From positions 51,463-115,462 of the forward strand of contig JAAEQC010000165.1 of assembly GCA_024231905.1 (NCBI GenBank): a stretch of DNA of 64,000 nucleotides. The letters run 5' to 3'. The notes below the pieces were generated by a model. That model had not been told where the DNA came from. It was given only the letters and a program-made list of their open reading frames with translations, and did not search any database. Made by a program: the position numbers and the translations under genes. The DNA is from a bacterium (lineage in GTDB: Bacteria; Krumholzibacteriota; Krumholzibacteriia; LZORAL124-64-63). The stretch's first letter is position 1. The number at the start of each line of letters is the position of its first letter. Shown piece by piece: positions 40,936 through 51,104 of the stretch.

Positions 40936-41754
40936 ATGGACGAACTCTACCAGAGCATCCTCGACCTGCGAGACCAGGGGCGATCCGCCGTCTTGGTGAC
41001 GGTGGTCAACAGCAAAGGCCACGTACCTCTACCTCCCCCGGGCAAGATGCTCGCGGACGCCGGCGGACGCCTGGCCGGCACTGTGGGTGGCGGCACCCTG
41101 GAGGCTCGCGCGCTCGAGGAGGTCGACCGTGTCCTCACCGTTGGCGGAACCCTGTTGAAGGACTACCTCCTGTACGGGGATCAGGCGGCGCCGGAGGCGG
41201 ACGATACGAACGTGGAGACCACCGGCATGAACTGCGGCGGCCGGGCCACGCTGTTCTTCGAAGTCATCGGCGCGCCTCACCGGGTGTACATCATCGGCGC
41301 CGGCCACGTGGGCCAGGCGGTAGCGCGCCTGCTGGGCACCATGGACTACCGTCCCGTCACCGTGGACTGCCGGACCGAATTCGCGCCCGATCTCGAGGCA
41401 GGGGCAGACTACGCGCCCCTCCCTGAACTGCCGGTCCTGGCTGGGTCCGGGGTCATCGTCGCCACCCACTCCGGCGATTGCGACCGACGGGTCCTCGAGC
41501 AGATCCTCTCCGGCGACGACCGGCCCGGCTACGTAGGTCTAGTGGCCTCGACCCGTAAATGGTCCCGCATGGCGGACGAGTTGCGGGACAAGCTGGGAGA
41601 TAGCGCCGACCTGGGCCAGGTGTACGCCCCGGCAGGCCTGCGCCTCGGTGGCCGCACTCCCGCGGAGATCGCCCTGTCCATCGTGGCCGAACTGCAGGCT
41701 GTACGCACCGGCAGCGGCGACCACGATCACCTCAAGCGAGGACCGTCGACATGA
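40936..41754 (+). CDS. XdhC/CoxI family molybdenum hydroxylase maturation protein
   Basis: AVLVTVVNSKGHVPLPPPGKMLADAGGRLAGTVGGGTLEA; RVYIIGAGHVGQAVARL. Confidence 0.9.
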   Translation: MDELYQSILDLRDQGRSAVLVTVVNSKGHVPLPPPGKMLADAGGRLAGTVGGGTLEARALEEVDRVLTVGGTLLKDYLLYGDQAAPEADDTNVETTGMNCGGRATLFFEVIGAPHRVYIIGAGHVGQAVARLLGTMDYRPVTVDCRTEFAPDLEAGADYAPLPELPVLAGSGVIVATHSGDCDRRVLEQILSGDDRPGYVGLVASTRKWSRMADELRDKLGDSADLGQVYAPAGLRLGGRTPAEIALSIVAELQAVRTGSGDHDHLKRGPST

Positions 41755-43163
41755 TGGAACTCCGCTTGCTTCTCAATGACCGCCCGGTAGTCCTGCGGGC
41801 CGCGGCCGGCCGTTCGACCCTGTCCTGGCTGCGAGAGACCCGTGAACTGACCGGCACCAAGGAAGGCTGCGCCGAGGGCGAGTGCGGGGCCTGCGCGGTG
41901 CTGCTGGGTGAGCCCACGGCCGACGGGATCGCCTACTGCGCCGTGCCCGCCTGTCTGCTGCCCCTGGGCGAACTGGCGGGCCGCCACCTGGTGACCATCG
42001 AGGGGCTGAACCATCCGGACGGCCTCGGACCCGTGCAGCAGGCCCTGGTGGACCAGGGTGCTCCTCAGTGCGGCTTCTGCTTCCCCGGCATCGTAGTGGC
42101 CCTGACCGGCTACTTTCTGACCTGCGGCAGGCCCGACCCGGTCGCCGCCGTGGCTGCTCTGGACGGGAACATCTGCCGTTGCACGGGTTACGCGTCGACG
42201 GTGCGAGCGGTGGAGAACATCTGCCGGGAGTTGGCGCCGCACTTGAACGCCACGTCCACGCGGGTGGCCGACCTGGTCACGGCGCGCGTCCTGCCCGGGC
42301 ACCTGAACGCGGCACCGCGGGCCCTGTCCGCCCTGGCTGCCGATGCCGGCTCCGCCCCCGCCGCCACCCTGGTGGGCGGCGGCACCGATCTGCTCGTCCA
42401 GCGCCCCGACGAACTGGCCGCAGCCGAGGTGGTCTTCGCCTCGTGCCGTCCGGACCTGCGCACCATCACCCGCGACCTGACCGACCTGATCATCGGCGGC
42501 GCCGTGACCGTCAGCGAATTGGGCCGCCACCCGGACGTGGCCGCCTGCCTGCCCGACGCCCCGGAGATGGCCGCGCGCTTCGGCTCCACCCTGGTGCGCA
42601 ACCGCGCCACCGTGGCGGGCAACCTGGTCAACGCCTCGCCCATCGCCGACCTGGCGATCCTGCTGCTGGCCCACGATGCGGAACTGGTGCTCGAACGGGA
42701 CGGCGGCGCCCGGCGCCTGCCCTTACGCGCCTTCTACCGAGGCTACAAGGACATCGACCTGGCCCCGGGCGAGATCGTGGCCGCCGTGCGCGTCCGGCCA
42801 CCGGCCGCGGGCACGGTGACGAACTTCGAGAAGATCTCCAAACGGCGGAATCTGGACATCGCTTCGGTCAACGGCGCGGCGGTGCTGCGGGTGGACAACG
42901 ACGCCTTCGCCGCGGCCGACCTGACCGTGGGCGGCGTGGCCCCGGTGCCGTTCGTAGCCGTAAAGACCGCCGCCTTCCTGGTGGGCAAGCCCGTCACGGC
43001 GAAGACCCTCCACGCGGCGGCCGACGTCTTGGACCAGGAGATCGCCCCCATCGACGACGTGCGCGGCTCCGCCAGGTACAAACGGCTGGCCGCCCGCCGC
43101 ATCCTCTTCGCCCACGCTCTGAAGACCGCGCCGAACCTGCTGTCCGTGGAGGCGTTCGTATGA
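41751..43163 (+). CDS. Xanthine dehydrogenase-type [2Fe-2S]/FAD subunit
   Basis: GCAEGECGACAV, CGFCFPG, CRCTGY; FAD-binding PCMH domain. Confidence 0.9.
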   Translation: MMELRLLLNDRPVVLRAAAGRSTLSWLRETRELTGTKEGCAEGECGACAVLLGEPTADGIAYCAVPACLLPLGELAGRHLVTIEGLNHPDGLGPVQQALVDQGAPQCGFCFPGIVVALTGYFLTCGRPDPVAAVAALDGNICRCTGYASTVRAVENICRELAPHLNATSTRVADLVTARVLPGHLNAAPRALSALAADAGSAPAATLVGGGTDLLVQRPDELAAAEVVFASCRPDLRTITRDLTDLIIGGAVTVSELGRHPDVAACLPDAPEMAARFGSTLVRNRATVAGNLVNASPIADLAILLLAHDAELVLERDGGARRLPLRAFYRGYKDIDLAPGEIVAAVRVRPPAAGTVTNFEKISKRRNLDIASVNGAAVLRVDNDAFAAADLTVGGVAPVPFVAVKTAAFLVGKPVTAKTLHAAADVLDQEIAPIDDVRGSARYKRLAARRILFAHALKTAPNLLSVEAFV

Positions 43164-45415
43164 GAACCGACGACCTGCACCTGCACGTGCGCGGCGAATC
43201 CACCTACGTGGACGACCTGCCGTCCCCCGCGGGATGCCTGGTGGCCCTGCCCGTGGGCTCACCGGAGGCCCACGGACGCATCACGAAGCTCGACGTGGGC
43301 GGCGCCCTGGGCGGTTCCGAAGTGGTGACCGTGCTCACGGCGGCGGACATCCCCGGCCAGAACCAGATCGGCGCCATCATCCAGGACGAACCCCTGCTGG
43401 CCGCCGAAGAGGTCCACCACGTGGGCCAGCCGGTGGCTCTGGTGCTGGCCGAATCCCTGGCCGCTGCGCGAGCGGCCCGCAAACAGGTCGTCCTGGAGAT
43501 TGACCCACTGCCTGCGGTCCTGGATCCGCGGGAGGCCGCCGCCCAGGGGCAGCTGCTCCAGCCGGCACGCACTTTTGCCATCGGTGACGTGGACGCGGCC
43601 TGGGAGTCCTGCGCCGTGGTGGCCGAGGGGCGCGTGGAGACCGGCGCCCAGGAGCATTTCTACCTGGAGACCCAGAGCGCCCTGGCCGTGCCCCAAGAGG
43701 ACCGCACCCTGCTGGTCCACTCCTCCACCCAGGGCCCGACCGCCGTGCAGAAGGCCGTCAGCCTGGCGCTGGATGTTCCCATGCACGCGGTGGAAGTGGA
43801 CGTGCGCCGCCTGGGCGGAGCCTTCGGCGGCAAGGAGGACCAGGCCACCCCCTGGGCCTGCCTGGCAGCCTTGGGCGCGGACCACACCCGCCGCCCCGTG
43901 CGCCTGGTGCTCGACCGGGCCGACGACGTGGTCATGACCGGCAAGCGGCACCCCTACAGTTCCGACTTCAGGATCGGCCTGGACGGCGACGGCAAGGTCC
44001 TGGCCTACGAGGTCACCTACTACCAGAACGCGGGCGCCGCAGCGGACCTGTCCACGGCCATCCTCGAGCGCTCCCTTTTTCACAGCACCGGCTCCTACCA
44101 CGTGCCCAACGTGAAGGCCACGGCCTTCAGTTGCCGCACGAACATCACCCCCAACACGGCCTTCCGGGGCTTCGGCGGACCCCAGGCCATGTTCGTCATA
44201 GAAGCGGCCCTGGAGAAGGGCGCCCGGGCCCTGGGCAAGCCCCTGCACCAGGTGCAACGAGCCAACTTGCTGAACGAAGGGGACGTCTTCCCCTACGGCA
44301 TGCACACCGAGGACTGCAAGGCCATCCGTTGCTGGGAAGAGGCCGACGCCGTATTCGGTTTCGCCGACCTGACCGCCGCCGCCGCCCGTCACAACGCCGC
44401 CCATGCCGGGACCAAGAAGGGCGTGGCGGTCATGCCCGTGTGCTTCGGCATCTCGTTCACCAACACGGCGCTCAACCAGGCGCGGGCTTTGGTACACGTC
44501 TACCACGACGGCAGCGTCAACGTATCAACGGGCGCGGTGGAAATGGGCCAGGGCGTGAACCGCAAGATGAGGAGCATCGTGGCCGGGGTGTTCGGCATCG
44601 ACACCGGGCGCATCCGCCTCGACACCACCAACACCGGTCGCGTGGCCAACACCTCCCCCACGGCCGCCAGCACCGGCTCGGACCTGAACGGGGCCGCGGC
44701 CAAGCTGGCGGCGGAGATGGTGTGCGCGCGCCTGCTGCAAGTGGCGGCGAAGAAGCTGGATGCGGACACCGGCGAACTGGCCATTGCAGGCGGGATCGTC
44801 GTGCGGGACGGCGCGCCAACGGAACTGGGCTGGGACGAACTCGTCCAGGCGGCCTACTGGTCGCGGACCGATCTCTCGGCCCATGCCCACTTCGCCACGC
44901 CGGACCTCCACTTCGACAAGACCTCGGAAAAGGGCCGCCCCTTCGCCTACCACGTGTACGGCACGGCCGTCACGGAGGTCACGGTGGACTGCCTGCGCGG
45001 CACCTATCGGGTGGACGCCGTGCGTCTGGTCCACGACCTGGGCCGCAGCATCGACCTGGCCACGGACCGGGGGCAGATCGAGGGCGGCCTGGTCCAGGGC
45101 ATCGGCTGGCTCACCCTGGAAGAATCGGACCACGACAGCGAAGGCCGCCTGCGCCACGACACGGCCTCCAAGTACAAGGTCCCCGATTTCGATTCGGTGC
45201 CGAACGTCATGGACGTCAGGCTCCTGGAAGACCCCAACGGGCGGGCGGTCCTCGGCTCCAAGGCCGTGGGCGAGCCCCCCTTCATGTACGGCATCGGCGC
45301 CTGGTTCGCCCTGTGGGACGCCCTGCGCGCCGCCAAACCCGACCTGAACGCCGTCCACACGGCCCCGCTCACCCCCGAGCGTATGCTGCTGTTGCTGGCC
45401 GGCGAGGAAGATTGA
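43160..45415 (+). CDS. Xanthine dehydrogenase-type molybdenum-binding subunit
   Basis: GAFGGKEDQATPWA, FRGFGGPQAMF, GAVEMGQGVNRKM, VGEPPFMYG; ATG at 43160. Confidence 0.92.
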   Translation: MRTDDLHLHVRGESTYVDDLPSPAGCLVALPVGSPEAHGRITKLDVGGALGGSEVVTVLTAADIPGQNQIGAIIQDEPLLAAEEVHHVGQPVALVLAESLAAARAARKQVVLEIDPLPAVLDPREAAAQGQLLQPARTFAIGDVDAAWESCAVVAEGRVETGAQEHFYLETQSALAVPQEDRTLLVHSSTQGPTAVQKAVSLALDVPMHAVEVDVRRLGGAFGGKEDQATPWACLAALGADHTRRPVRLVLDRADDVVMTGKRHPYSSDFRIGLDGDGKVLAYEVTYYQNAGAAADLSTAILERSLFHSTGSYHVPNVKATAFSCRTNITPNTAFRGFGGPQAMFVIEAALEKGARALGKPLHQVQRANLLNEGDVFPYGMHTEDCKAIRCWEEADAVFGFADLTAAAARHNAAHAGTKKGVAVMPVCFGISFTNTALNQARALVHVYHDGSVNVSTGAVEMGQGVNRKMRSIVAGVFGIDTGRIRLDTTNTGRVANTSPTAASTGSDLNGAAAKLAAEMVCARLLQVAAKKLDADTGELAIAGGIVVRDGAPTELGWDELVQAAYWSRTDLSAHAHFATPDLHFDKTSEKGRPFAYHVYGTAVTEVTVDCLRGTYRVDAVRLVHDLGRSIDLATDRGQIEGGLVQGIGWLTLEESDHDSEGRLRHDTASKYKVPDFDSVPNVMDVRLLEDPNGRAVLGSKAVGEPPFMYGIGAWFALWDALRAAKPDLNAVHTAPLTPERMLLLLAGEED

Positions 45416-45428
45416 AGGAGAGACAACG

Positions 45429-46631
45429 ATGAGCGACGCCAAGCGAGTCCTGGAACTCGCCGAACAATACCGCGACGACACGGCCGCCAACCTGGGCCGG
45501 CTGGTGGCCATCCGCTCGGTGAGCAGCGAAGAGAAAGAGGTCAACGCCGAGTTGGCCCGCCAGCTCGAGACCGCCGGCTTCGACGAGGTGAGGATCGACG
45601 GCCTGGGCAACGTCATCGGTCGCATCGGTTCGGGCCCGGTGGTCCTGGCCATCGACGCCCACATGGACACCGTCGACGTGGGCAACCGGGACAACTGGAC
45701 CTTCGACCCCTTCGCCGGCGACGTGGTGGACGGCCACCTGCGCGGCCGGGGCTCGGTGGACCAGGAAGGAGGCGCCGCGGCCTTCGTCACCGCCGGCCGC
45801 ATCCTCAAGGAACTGGGCCTGGGCGACCGGGTCACGTTGCTGGTCACAGGCACGGTCATGGAAGAGGACTGCGACGGCCTCTGCTGGAAGTACCTGGTGG
45901 AAGAGGAGGGCCTCAAGCCCGACCTGGTCATCAGCACCGAGCCCACCAACCTGGGCGTCTACCGGGGCCAGCGCGGCCGCATGGAGATCGCCGTGAGCTT
46001 CCGCGGCCTGTCGGCCCACGGCTCGGCCCCCGAGCGCGGGGACAACGCCATCTACAAGGCCTCCCGCGCAGCCCTGGAGATCGAGAAGCTCAACGAGCGT
46101 CTGGCTGACGACCCCTTCCTGGGCAAAGGCTCGGTCACCATCAGCGAGATCCGCTCGGGCAGCCCGTCCCTGTGCGCCGTGGCCGACTTCGCGCGCATCC
46201 ACCTGGACCGGCGGCTCACGGTGGGCGAGACCAAGGAGTCGGCGGTGGCCGAGATCGAGGCGGTCGTCCAGGGCCTGGATGCCACCGTGGAAGTCCTCGA
46301 CTACGAGGAGACCGCCTACACGGGCCTGCGCTACGGCATGGAGAAGTACTACCCCACCTGGGTGGTGGACGAGGACCACGCCGCGGTCCAGCGCGCGGCC
46401 GGCGTCCACGAGGCCCTCTTCGACGAGAAGCCCGTGGTCGACAAATGGACCTTCTCCACCAACGGCGTGACCATCAACGGCTACTACGACATCCCCGTCA
46501 TCGGCTACGGACCGGGCAACGAGGTCATGGCCCACGCCCCGGACGAGCAGGTGCCCGTGGACGATCTCGTGAAGGCCTCGGCCTTCTATGCCCTCTATGC
46601 CCTGACTCTGGCCGCCGAAGGCGAGGTTTGA
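45429..46631 (+). CDS. ygeY: M20-family hydrolase, YgeY-like
   Basis: IDAHMDTVDVG, GRGSVDQEGGAAAFV; cluster context. Confidence 0.82.
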   Translation: MSDAKRVLELAEQYRDDTAANLGRLVAIRSVSSEEKEVNAELARQLETAGFDEVRIDGLGNVIGRIGSGPVVLAIDAHMDTVDVGNRDNWTFDPFAGDVVDGHLRGRGSVDQEGGAAAFVTAGRILKELGLGDRVTLLVTGTVMEEDCDGLCWKYLVEEEGLKPDLVISTEPTNLGVYRGQRGRMEIAVSFRGLSAHGSAPERGDNAIYKASRAALEIEKLNERLADDPFLGKGSVTISEIRSGSPSLCAVADFARIHLDRRLTVGETKESAVAEIEAVVQGLDATVEVLDYEETAYTGLRYGMEKYYPTWVVDEDHAAVQRAAGVHEALFDEKPVVDKWTFSTNGVTINGYYDIPVIGYGPGNEVMAHAPDEQVPVDDLVKASAFYALYALTLAAEGEV

Positions 46632-46633
46632 AG

Positions 46634-47824
46634 ATGAGCGAACTGAAGACGGTTCTAGAGCGCCTTGCCGGGCGAGCCAACGGTCTCTACGGCAACGACT
46701 TCCTCCTGACGTGGGAGAAGTCCGAAGACGACCTGCGCACCCTGCTGGACGTGGCCGAGGCCCTGCGCCTGCTGCGCCTGGACAACACGACCACCCGCTG
46801 CTTCGACTCGGGCCTGGCCATCAGCAACTTCCGGGACAATAGCACCCGCACCCGGTTCTCCTTCGCCTCGGCGGCCAACCTCCTGGGCCTGGCGGTCCAG
46901 GATCTGGACGAGGGCAAGAGCCAGATCGCCCATGGTGAGACCGTGCGCGAGACGGCCGTGATGATCTCCTTCCTGAGCGACGTCATCGGCATTCGCGACG
47001 ACATGTACCTGGGCGCGGGCAACGCCTACATGCGCGAGGTGGGCTCGGCCCTGGACCAGGCGGTCACCGAGGGCGTCCTGCCCCAGCGGCCCACCATCGT
47101 GAACCTCCAGTGCGACATCGACCACCCCACCCAGACCATGGCCGACCTGCAGCACATGGTGCGGGAGTTCGGGTCCCTGGAGAACCTGAAGGGCAAGAAG
47201 CTCGCCATGACCTGGGCCTACTCCCCCAGCTACGGCAAGCCCCTGTCCGTGCCCCAGGGCGTCATCGGCTTGATGACCCGCCTGGGCATGGAGGTCACCC
47301 TGGCCCACCCCCCGGGCTACGAACTCATGCCCGAAGTAGTCGAACTGGCCGGCCGACAGGCGGGCGAGAACGGCGGCGCCTTCACCCGGGCGGCGACCAT
47401 GGCCGAGGCCTTCGCGGGCGCGGACATCGTCTACCCCAAGAGCTGGGCCCCGTACCACGTCATGGCCGAGCGCACCACGCTCCTGCGCGCCAAGGACCAG
47501 GCCGGCCTCGACGCCCTCGAGCAGAAGTGTCTGGCCCAGAACGCCGAGCACGTGGACTGGCAGTGCGATCGCGCGCTCATGGACAAGACGGCCGCCGGCA
47601 AAGCCCTCTACCTCCACTGCCTCCCCGCCGACATCACCGGTGTCTCTTGCGAGCAGGGCGAGGTCACCGAGGAGATCTTCGAACAGTACCGGGAGCCCCT
47701 CTACCGGCAGGCCGGCTACAAGCCCTACGTCATCGCCGCCATGATGCTCTGCGGTCGCTTCGCCGACCCGGGCGCGCTGCTGAAGAAGCTGGCCGACGAC
47801 GGCGCACCGAGGGTCCGAGGCTGA
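46634..47824 (+). CDS. ygeW: Knotted carbamoyltransferase, YgeW-like
   Basis: NFRDNSTRTRFSFASAANLLGL; HCLPADITGVSCEQGEV. Confidence 0.87.
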   Translation: MSELKTVLERLAGRANGLYGNDFLLTWEKSEDDLRTLLDVAEALRLLRLDNTTTRCFDSGLAISNFRDNSTRTRFSFASAANLLGLAVQDLDEGKSQIAHGETVRETAVMISFLSDVIGIRDDMYLGAGNAYMREVGSALDQAVTEGVLPQRPTIVNLQCDIDHPTQTMADLQHMVREFGSLENLKGKKLAMTWAYSPSYGKPLSVPQGVIGLMTRLGMEVTLAHPPGYELMPEVVELAGRQAGENGGAFTRAATMAEAFAGADIVYPKSWAPYHVMAERTTLLRAKDQAGLDALEQKCLAQNAEHVDWQCDRALMDKTAAGKALYLHCLPADITGVSCEQGEVTEEIFEQYREPLYRQAGYKPYVIAAMMLCGRFADPGALLKKLADDGAPRVRG

Positions 47825-47825
47825 C

Positions 47826-50800
47826 GTGGACACGGAACTCCATCCTCTGAGCCTCGAACGCCTGCTGGAATGGATCCTCCGGGAACAGGCCGGGCTGGGG
47901 ACCGTTTTCGGTCTCCACGAGGACCTGTGGCTGACCGACCTGGCCGGGCGCCCGACGGCCATGACCCGGTACGGTCGCACCCTGGAAACGCCCTTCGGAG
48001 TGGCCGCCGGTCCCCACAGCCAACTGTCCCAGAACATCGTAGCCGCCTGGCTGTGCGGGGCTCGTTTCGTGGAATTGAAGACCGTGCAGGTGCTGGACGA
48101 ACTGGACATCCCCCGCCCCTGCATCGACATGGCCGACGAGGGCTACAACTGCGAGTGGTCCCAGGAGCTGCCCATCGGCGAGAGCTTCGCCCAGTACGCC
48201 GACGCCTGGACGGCCATCCAGATGCTCCGGCACCAGGCCGGTACCTATGATCCAACCTCTGATGGCTACGTCTTCAACATTTCCGTGGGCTACGACCTGG
48301 CCGGTATCAAGACCGCCAAGGTGGGACGCTTCCTGGACCTCATGCAGGGCTCCCGCGGCGAGTTGAAGGACCGCCTGGCCCGGGCCGCCCGCTACCACCG
48401 GGGATGCCGGGACATCGTGGCGCCCGAATCCCTGTCGGACAACGTCACCCTCTCGACCATGCACGGCTGCCCGCCGGACGAGATCGAGCGCATCGGGCGC
48501 TACCTCATCGAGGAGCGGGGTCTGCACACGGCGGTCAAACTCAATCCCACCCTCCTGGGAAAAGAGGCCCTGCGCGAACTCCTCTGTGGCAAGCTGGGCT
48601 ACGAGGTGGACGTTCCCGACGCGGCCTTCGAGCACGACCTGGAATTCGGCGCGGCCCTGGACATCATCCGCTCGCTCCAGGGTGCGGCCCACAAGTGCGG
48701 CGTCGAGTTCGCCGTGAAGCTCACCAACACCCTCGAGTGCCGGAACACGCGCGACGTCTTCCCGCCCAACGAGGACATGATGTACATGAGCGGCCGCGCC
48801 CTGCATCCCATCACCGCCCAGGTGGCGGCACGGCTGGACGAGGCCCTGGACGGGTCCCTGGACATGAGCTTTTCCGGCGGCGCCGACTGGGGAAACGCCG
48901 CCGAACTGGTGGCCTGCGGCCTGACGCCGGTGACCGTCTGCTCGGACCTGCTACGGCCGGGCGGCTACCAGCGGTTGAACCAGTACATGGACGTGCTGGA
49001 AACGGCCATGACCGAAGCCGGCGCCACAGACCTGGACGCCTTCACCGCCGATAGTCGCGCGCGCCTGCAGGCCTACGCCGCCCGGGTGGCCGACGACCCC
49101 CGTTACCGCCAGGACCACTTCGGCGACCGCACCATCAAGACCGACCGGCCGCTGGAGGCCTACGACTGCGTGGACGCCCCCTGTGTGGTCCACTGTCCGA
49201 CACGTCAGGACGTGCCCGAGTACATGACCCTCACCGCTCGCGGCGAATACGAAGCCGCCTTGTCGGTGGTCCTGCGCGACAACCCCTTCCCCGCGGTGAC
49301 GGGCATGGTGTGCGACCACCCCTGTCTCGAACGCTGCACCCGGGTGAACTACGAGGGCGTGGTCGGCATCCGTGACATCAAGCGGTTCCTGGCCCACCGG
49401 GCCGACGGCGCGCCGCCCGCCGTGCCCGCGGCTCCCAGCGGGAAGAAGGTGGCCGTCATCGGCGCCGGACCCGCGGGCCTGACCTGCGGCTGGTACCTGG
49501 CCCTGGCCGGAGCCGATGTGTCGGTGCTGGAGGCCAAGGGCTTCCCCGGCGGCATGATCACCGACGCCATCCCCTCGTTCCGCCTCTCCGAAAGCGACTT
49601 CGCCACGGACCTGGCCCGCATCGAGGCCGCCGGCGTGGACGTGTGCTGCGGCGAATCCGTGGACGCCGAACGCTTCGCTGCCCTGCGCGCCGACCACGAC
49701 GCGGTCTTCGTGGGCGTGGGCGCCCAGGCCGACCGCGAGTTGGGCATTCCCGGCGGCGACCTGCCGGGCGTGGTGCCGGCCCTGGGCTTCCTGTCCCGGG
49801 CCCTGCAGGATCCGCCGCCGGAGTTGAAGGGCGACGTGGCGGTCATCGGCGGCGGCAACACGGCCATGGACGCCGCCCGCACCGCCGTACGCTTGCTAGG
49901 CGACGGCTCCCGCGTCCACATCATCTACCGGCGCACGGTGGCCGAGATGCCCGCCGATCGGGAAGAGATCCGTGCGGTGAGGGCCGAGGGTGTGACCATC
50001 CACGAGTTGCTGGCGCCCGCGGCGGTCACGTCCACCCCGGACGGCCGCTGGGCCCTCGAGTGCGAGAAGATGCGCCTGGGCGAGCCCGACCAATCGGGAC
50101 GCCGCCGCCCCGAATCCATCCCCGGCGCCGCCGACACCCTGGTCTTCGACACCATCTTCCCGGCCATCGGCCAGAAGCTGGACTGCGACTTCCTGGGCGA
50201 AGAGGACCTGGTGGTCTCGGGCGCAGGCCTGGAAACCAGCCTCTCCGGTGTGTGGGCCGGCGGCGACGCCCGGCGCGGCCCCGCGAGCCTCATCGACGCC
50301 ATCGCCGACGGCAAGGAAGCGGCCAAAGCCATCCTGGCGTCCTTCGGCGTGGACGCCCTGCCCAAGCCTGCGCCCGCGCCGCGGGACTTCTCGCCGGCCC
50401 TGTGGCAGAAGCGGGCTGCGACCCTGGTCCCGGCGGTCCTGCCCAGCGAGCACCTGCCCGCCGGCCGCGGCGACTTCGACCTGGTCATCGGCGAACTCAC
50501 CGAACTGGAAGCCCGGGCCGAAGCCTCCCGCTGCCTCGACTGCTCGACCATCTGCGACGTGTGCGTCACCGTATGCCCCAACCGGGCCAACATCGGCTAC
50601 GACATCGTACCGCGGCTGCGCCCCCTCATGACGGTGGAGCGCAACGGCGAGGACTTCACCGTCCGCTACGACGGCATCTTCGACGCTGATCAGCGCCGCC
50701 AAACCGCCAACATCGTGGACTTCTGCAACCACTGCGGCGACTGCACGACCTTCTGCCCCACCGCGGGCGAACCGTACCTGGACAAGCCCCGCATCGCCCT

Positions 50801-51104
50801 CACCGAGGAGACCTACCACGGCGACGACCGGGTCCATCTCATCGAACTGGGCGAAGGCCACGCGCGGATCAGCTACCGGGATAACGGGCGCGAGGAGAGC
50901 CTCGTGCGGCGGGAGGACGGCTACATCTTCGTAACCCCGGAGATCGCCGTCGAGATGGGCGCCGACCTGGCCGTCAGCGACGTACGCTTCCTGACGGATG
51001 CCGACGAGGTGTCACTCCACCGGGCCGCTTCCCTGGCGGTGCTCCTGGACGCCCTCATCGACAGTCCCTACGCCCGGGTCATTCCCGAAGGGGAGGGTAA
51101 GTGA
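47826..51104 (+). CDS. ygfK: YgfK-like flavo-iron-sulfur oxidoreductase (putative selenate reductase subunit family)
   Basis: 1092 aa; DHOD-like N-terminus, GltD-like VAVIGAGPAGLTCGWYLALAG, ferredoxin Cys motifs at C-terminus; GTG start. Confidence 0.88.
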   Translation: MDTELHPLSLERLLEWILREQAGLGTVFGLHEDLWLTDLAGRPTAMTRYGRTLETPFGVAAGPHSQLSQNIVAAWLCGARFVELKTVQVLDELDIPRPCIDMADEGYNCEWSQELPIGESFAQYADAWTAIQMLRHQAGTYDPTSDGYVFNISVGYDLAGIKTAKVGRFLDLMQGSRGELKDRLARAARYHRGCRDIVAPESLSDNVTLSTMHGCPPDEIERIGRYLIEERGLHTAVKLNPTLLGKEALRELLCGKLGYEVDVPDAAFEHDLEFGAALDIIRSLQGAAHKCGVEFAVKLTNTLECRNTRDVFPPNEDMMYMSGRALHPITAQVAARLDEALDGSLDMSFSGGADWGNAAELVACGLTPVTVCSDLLRPGGYQRLNQYMDVLETAMTEAGATDLDAFTADSRARLQAYAARVADDPRYRQDHFGDRTIKTDRPLEAYDCVDAPCVVHCPTRQDVPEYMTLTARGEYEAALSVVLRDNPFPAVTGMVCDHPCLERCTRVNYEGVVGIRDIKRFLAHRADGAPPAVPAAPSGKKVAVIGAGPAGLTCGWYLALAGADVSVLEAKGFPGGMITDAIPSFRLSESDFATDLARIEAAGVDVCCGESVDAERFAALRADHDAVFVGVGAQADRELGIPGGDLPGVVPALGFLSRALQDPPPELKGDVAVIGGGNTAMDAARTAVRLLGDGSRVHIIYRRTVAEMPADREEIRAVRAEGVTIHELLAPAAVTSTPDGRWALECEKMRLGEPDQSGRRRPESIPGAADTLVFDTIFPAIGQKLDCDFLGEEDLVVSGAGLETSLSGVWAGGDARRGPASLIDAIADGKEAAKAILASFGVDALPKPAPAPRDFSPALWQKRAATLVPAVLPSEHLPAGRGDFDLVIGELTELEARAEASRCLDCSTICDVCVTVCPNRANIGYDIVPRLRPLMTVERNGEDFTVRYDGIFDADQRRQTANIVDFCNHCGDCTTFCPTAGEPYLDKPRIALTEETYHGDDRVHLIELGEGHARISYRDNGREESLVRREDGYIFVTPEIAVEMGADLAVSDVRFLTDADEVSLHRAASLAVLLDALIDSPYARVIPEGEGK

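Noticed and set aside
42068-43159. N-terminal extension of the XdhB ORF
   Set aside because: Alternative-frame read of XdhA; the true start is ATG at 43160
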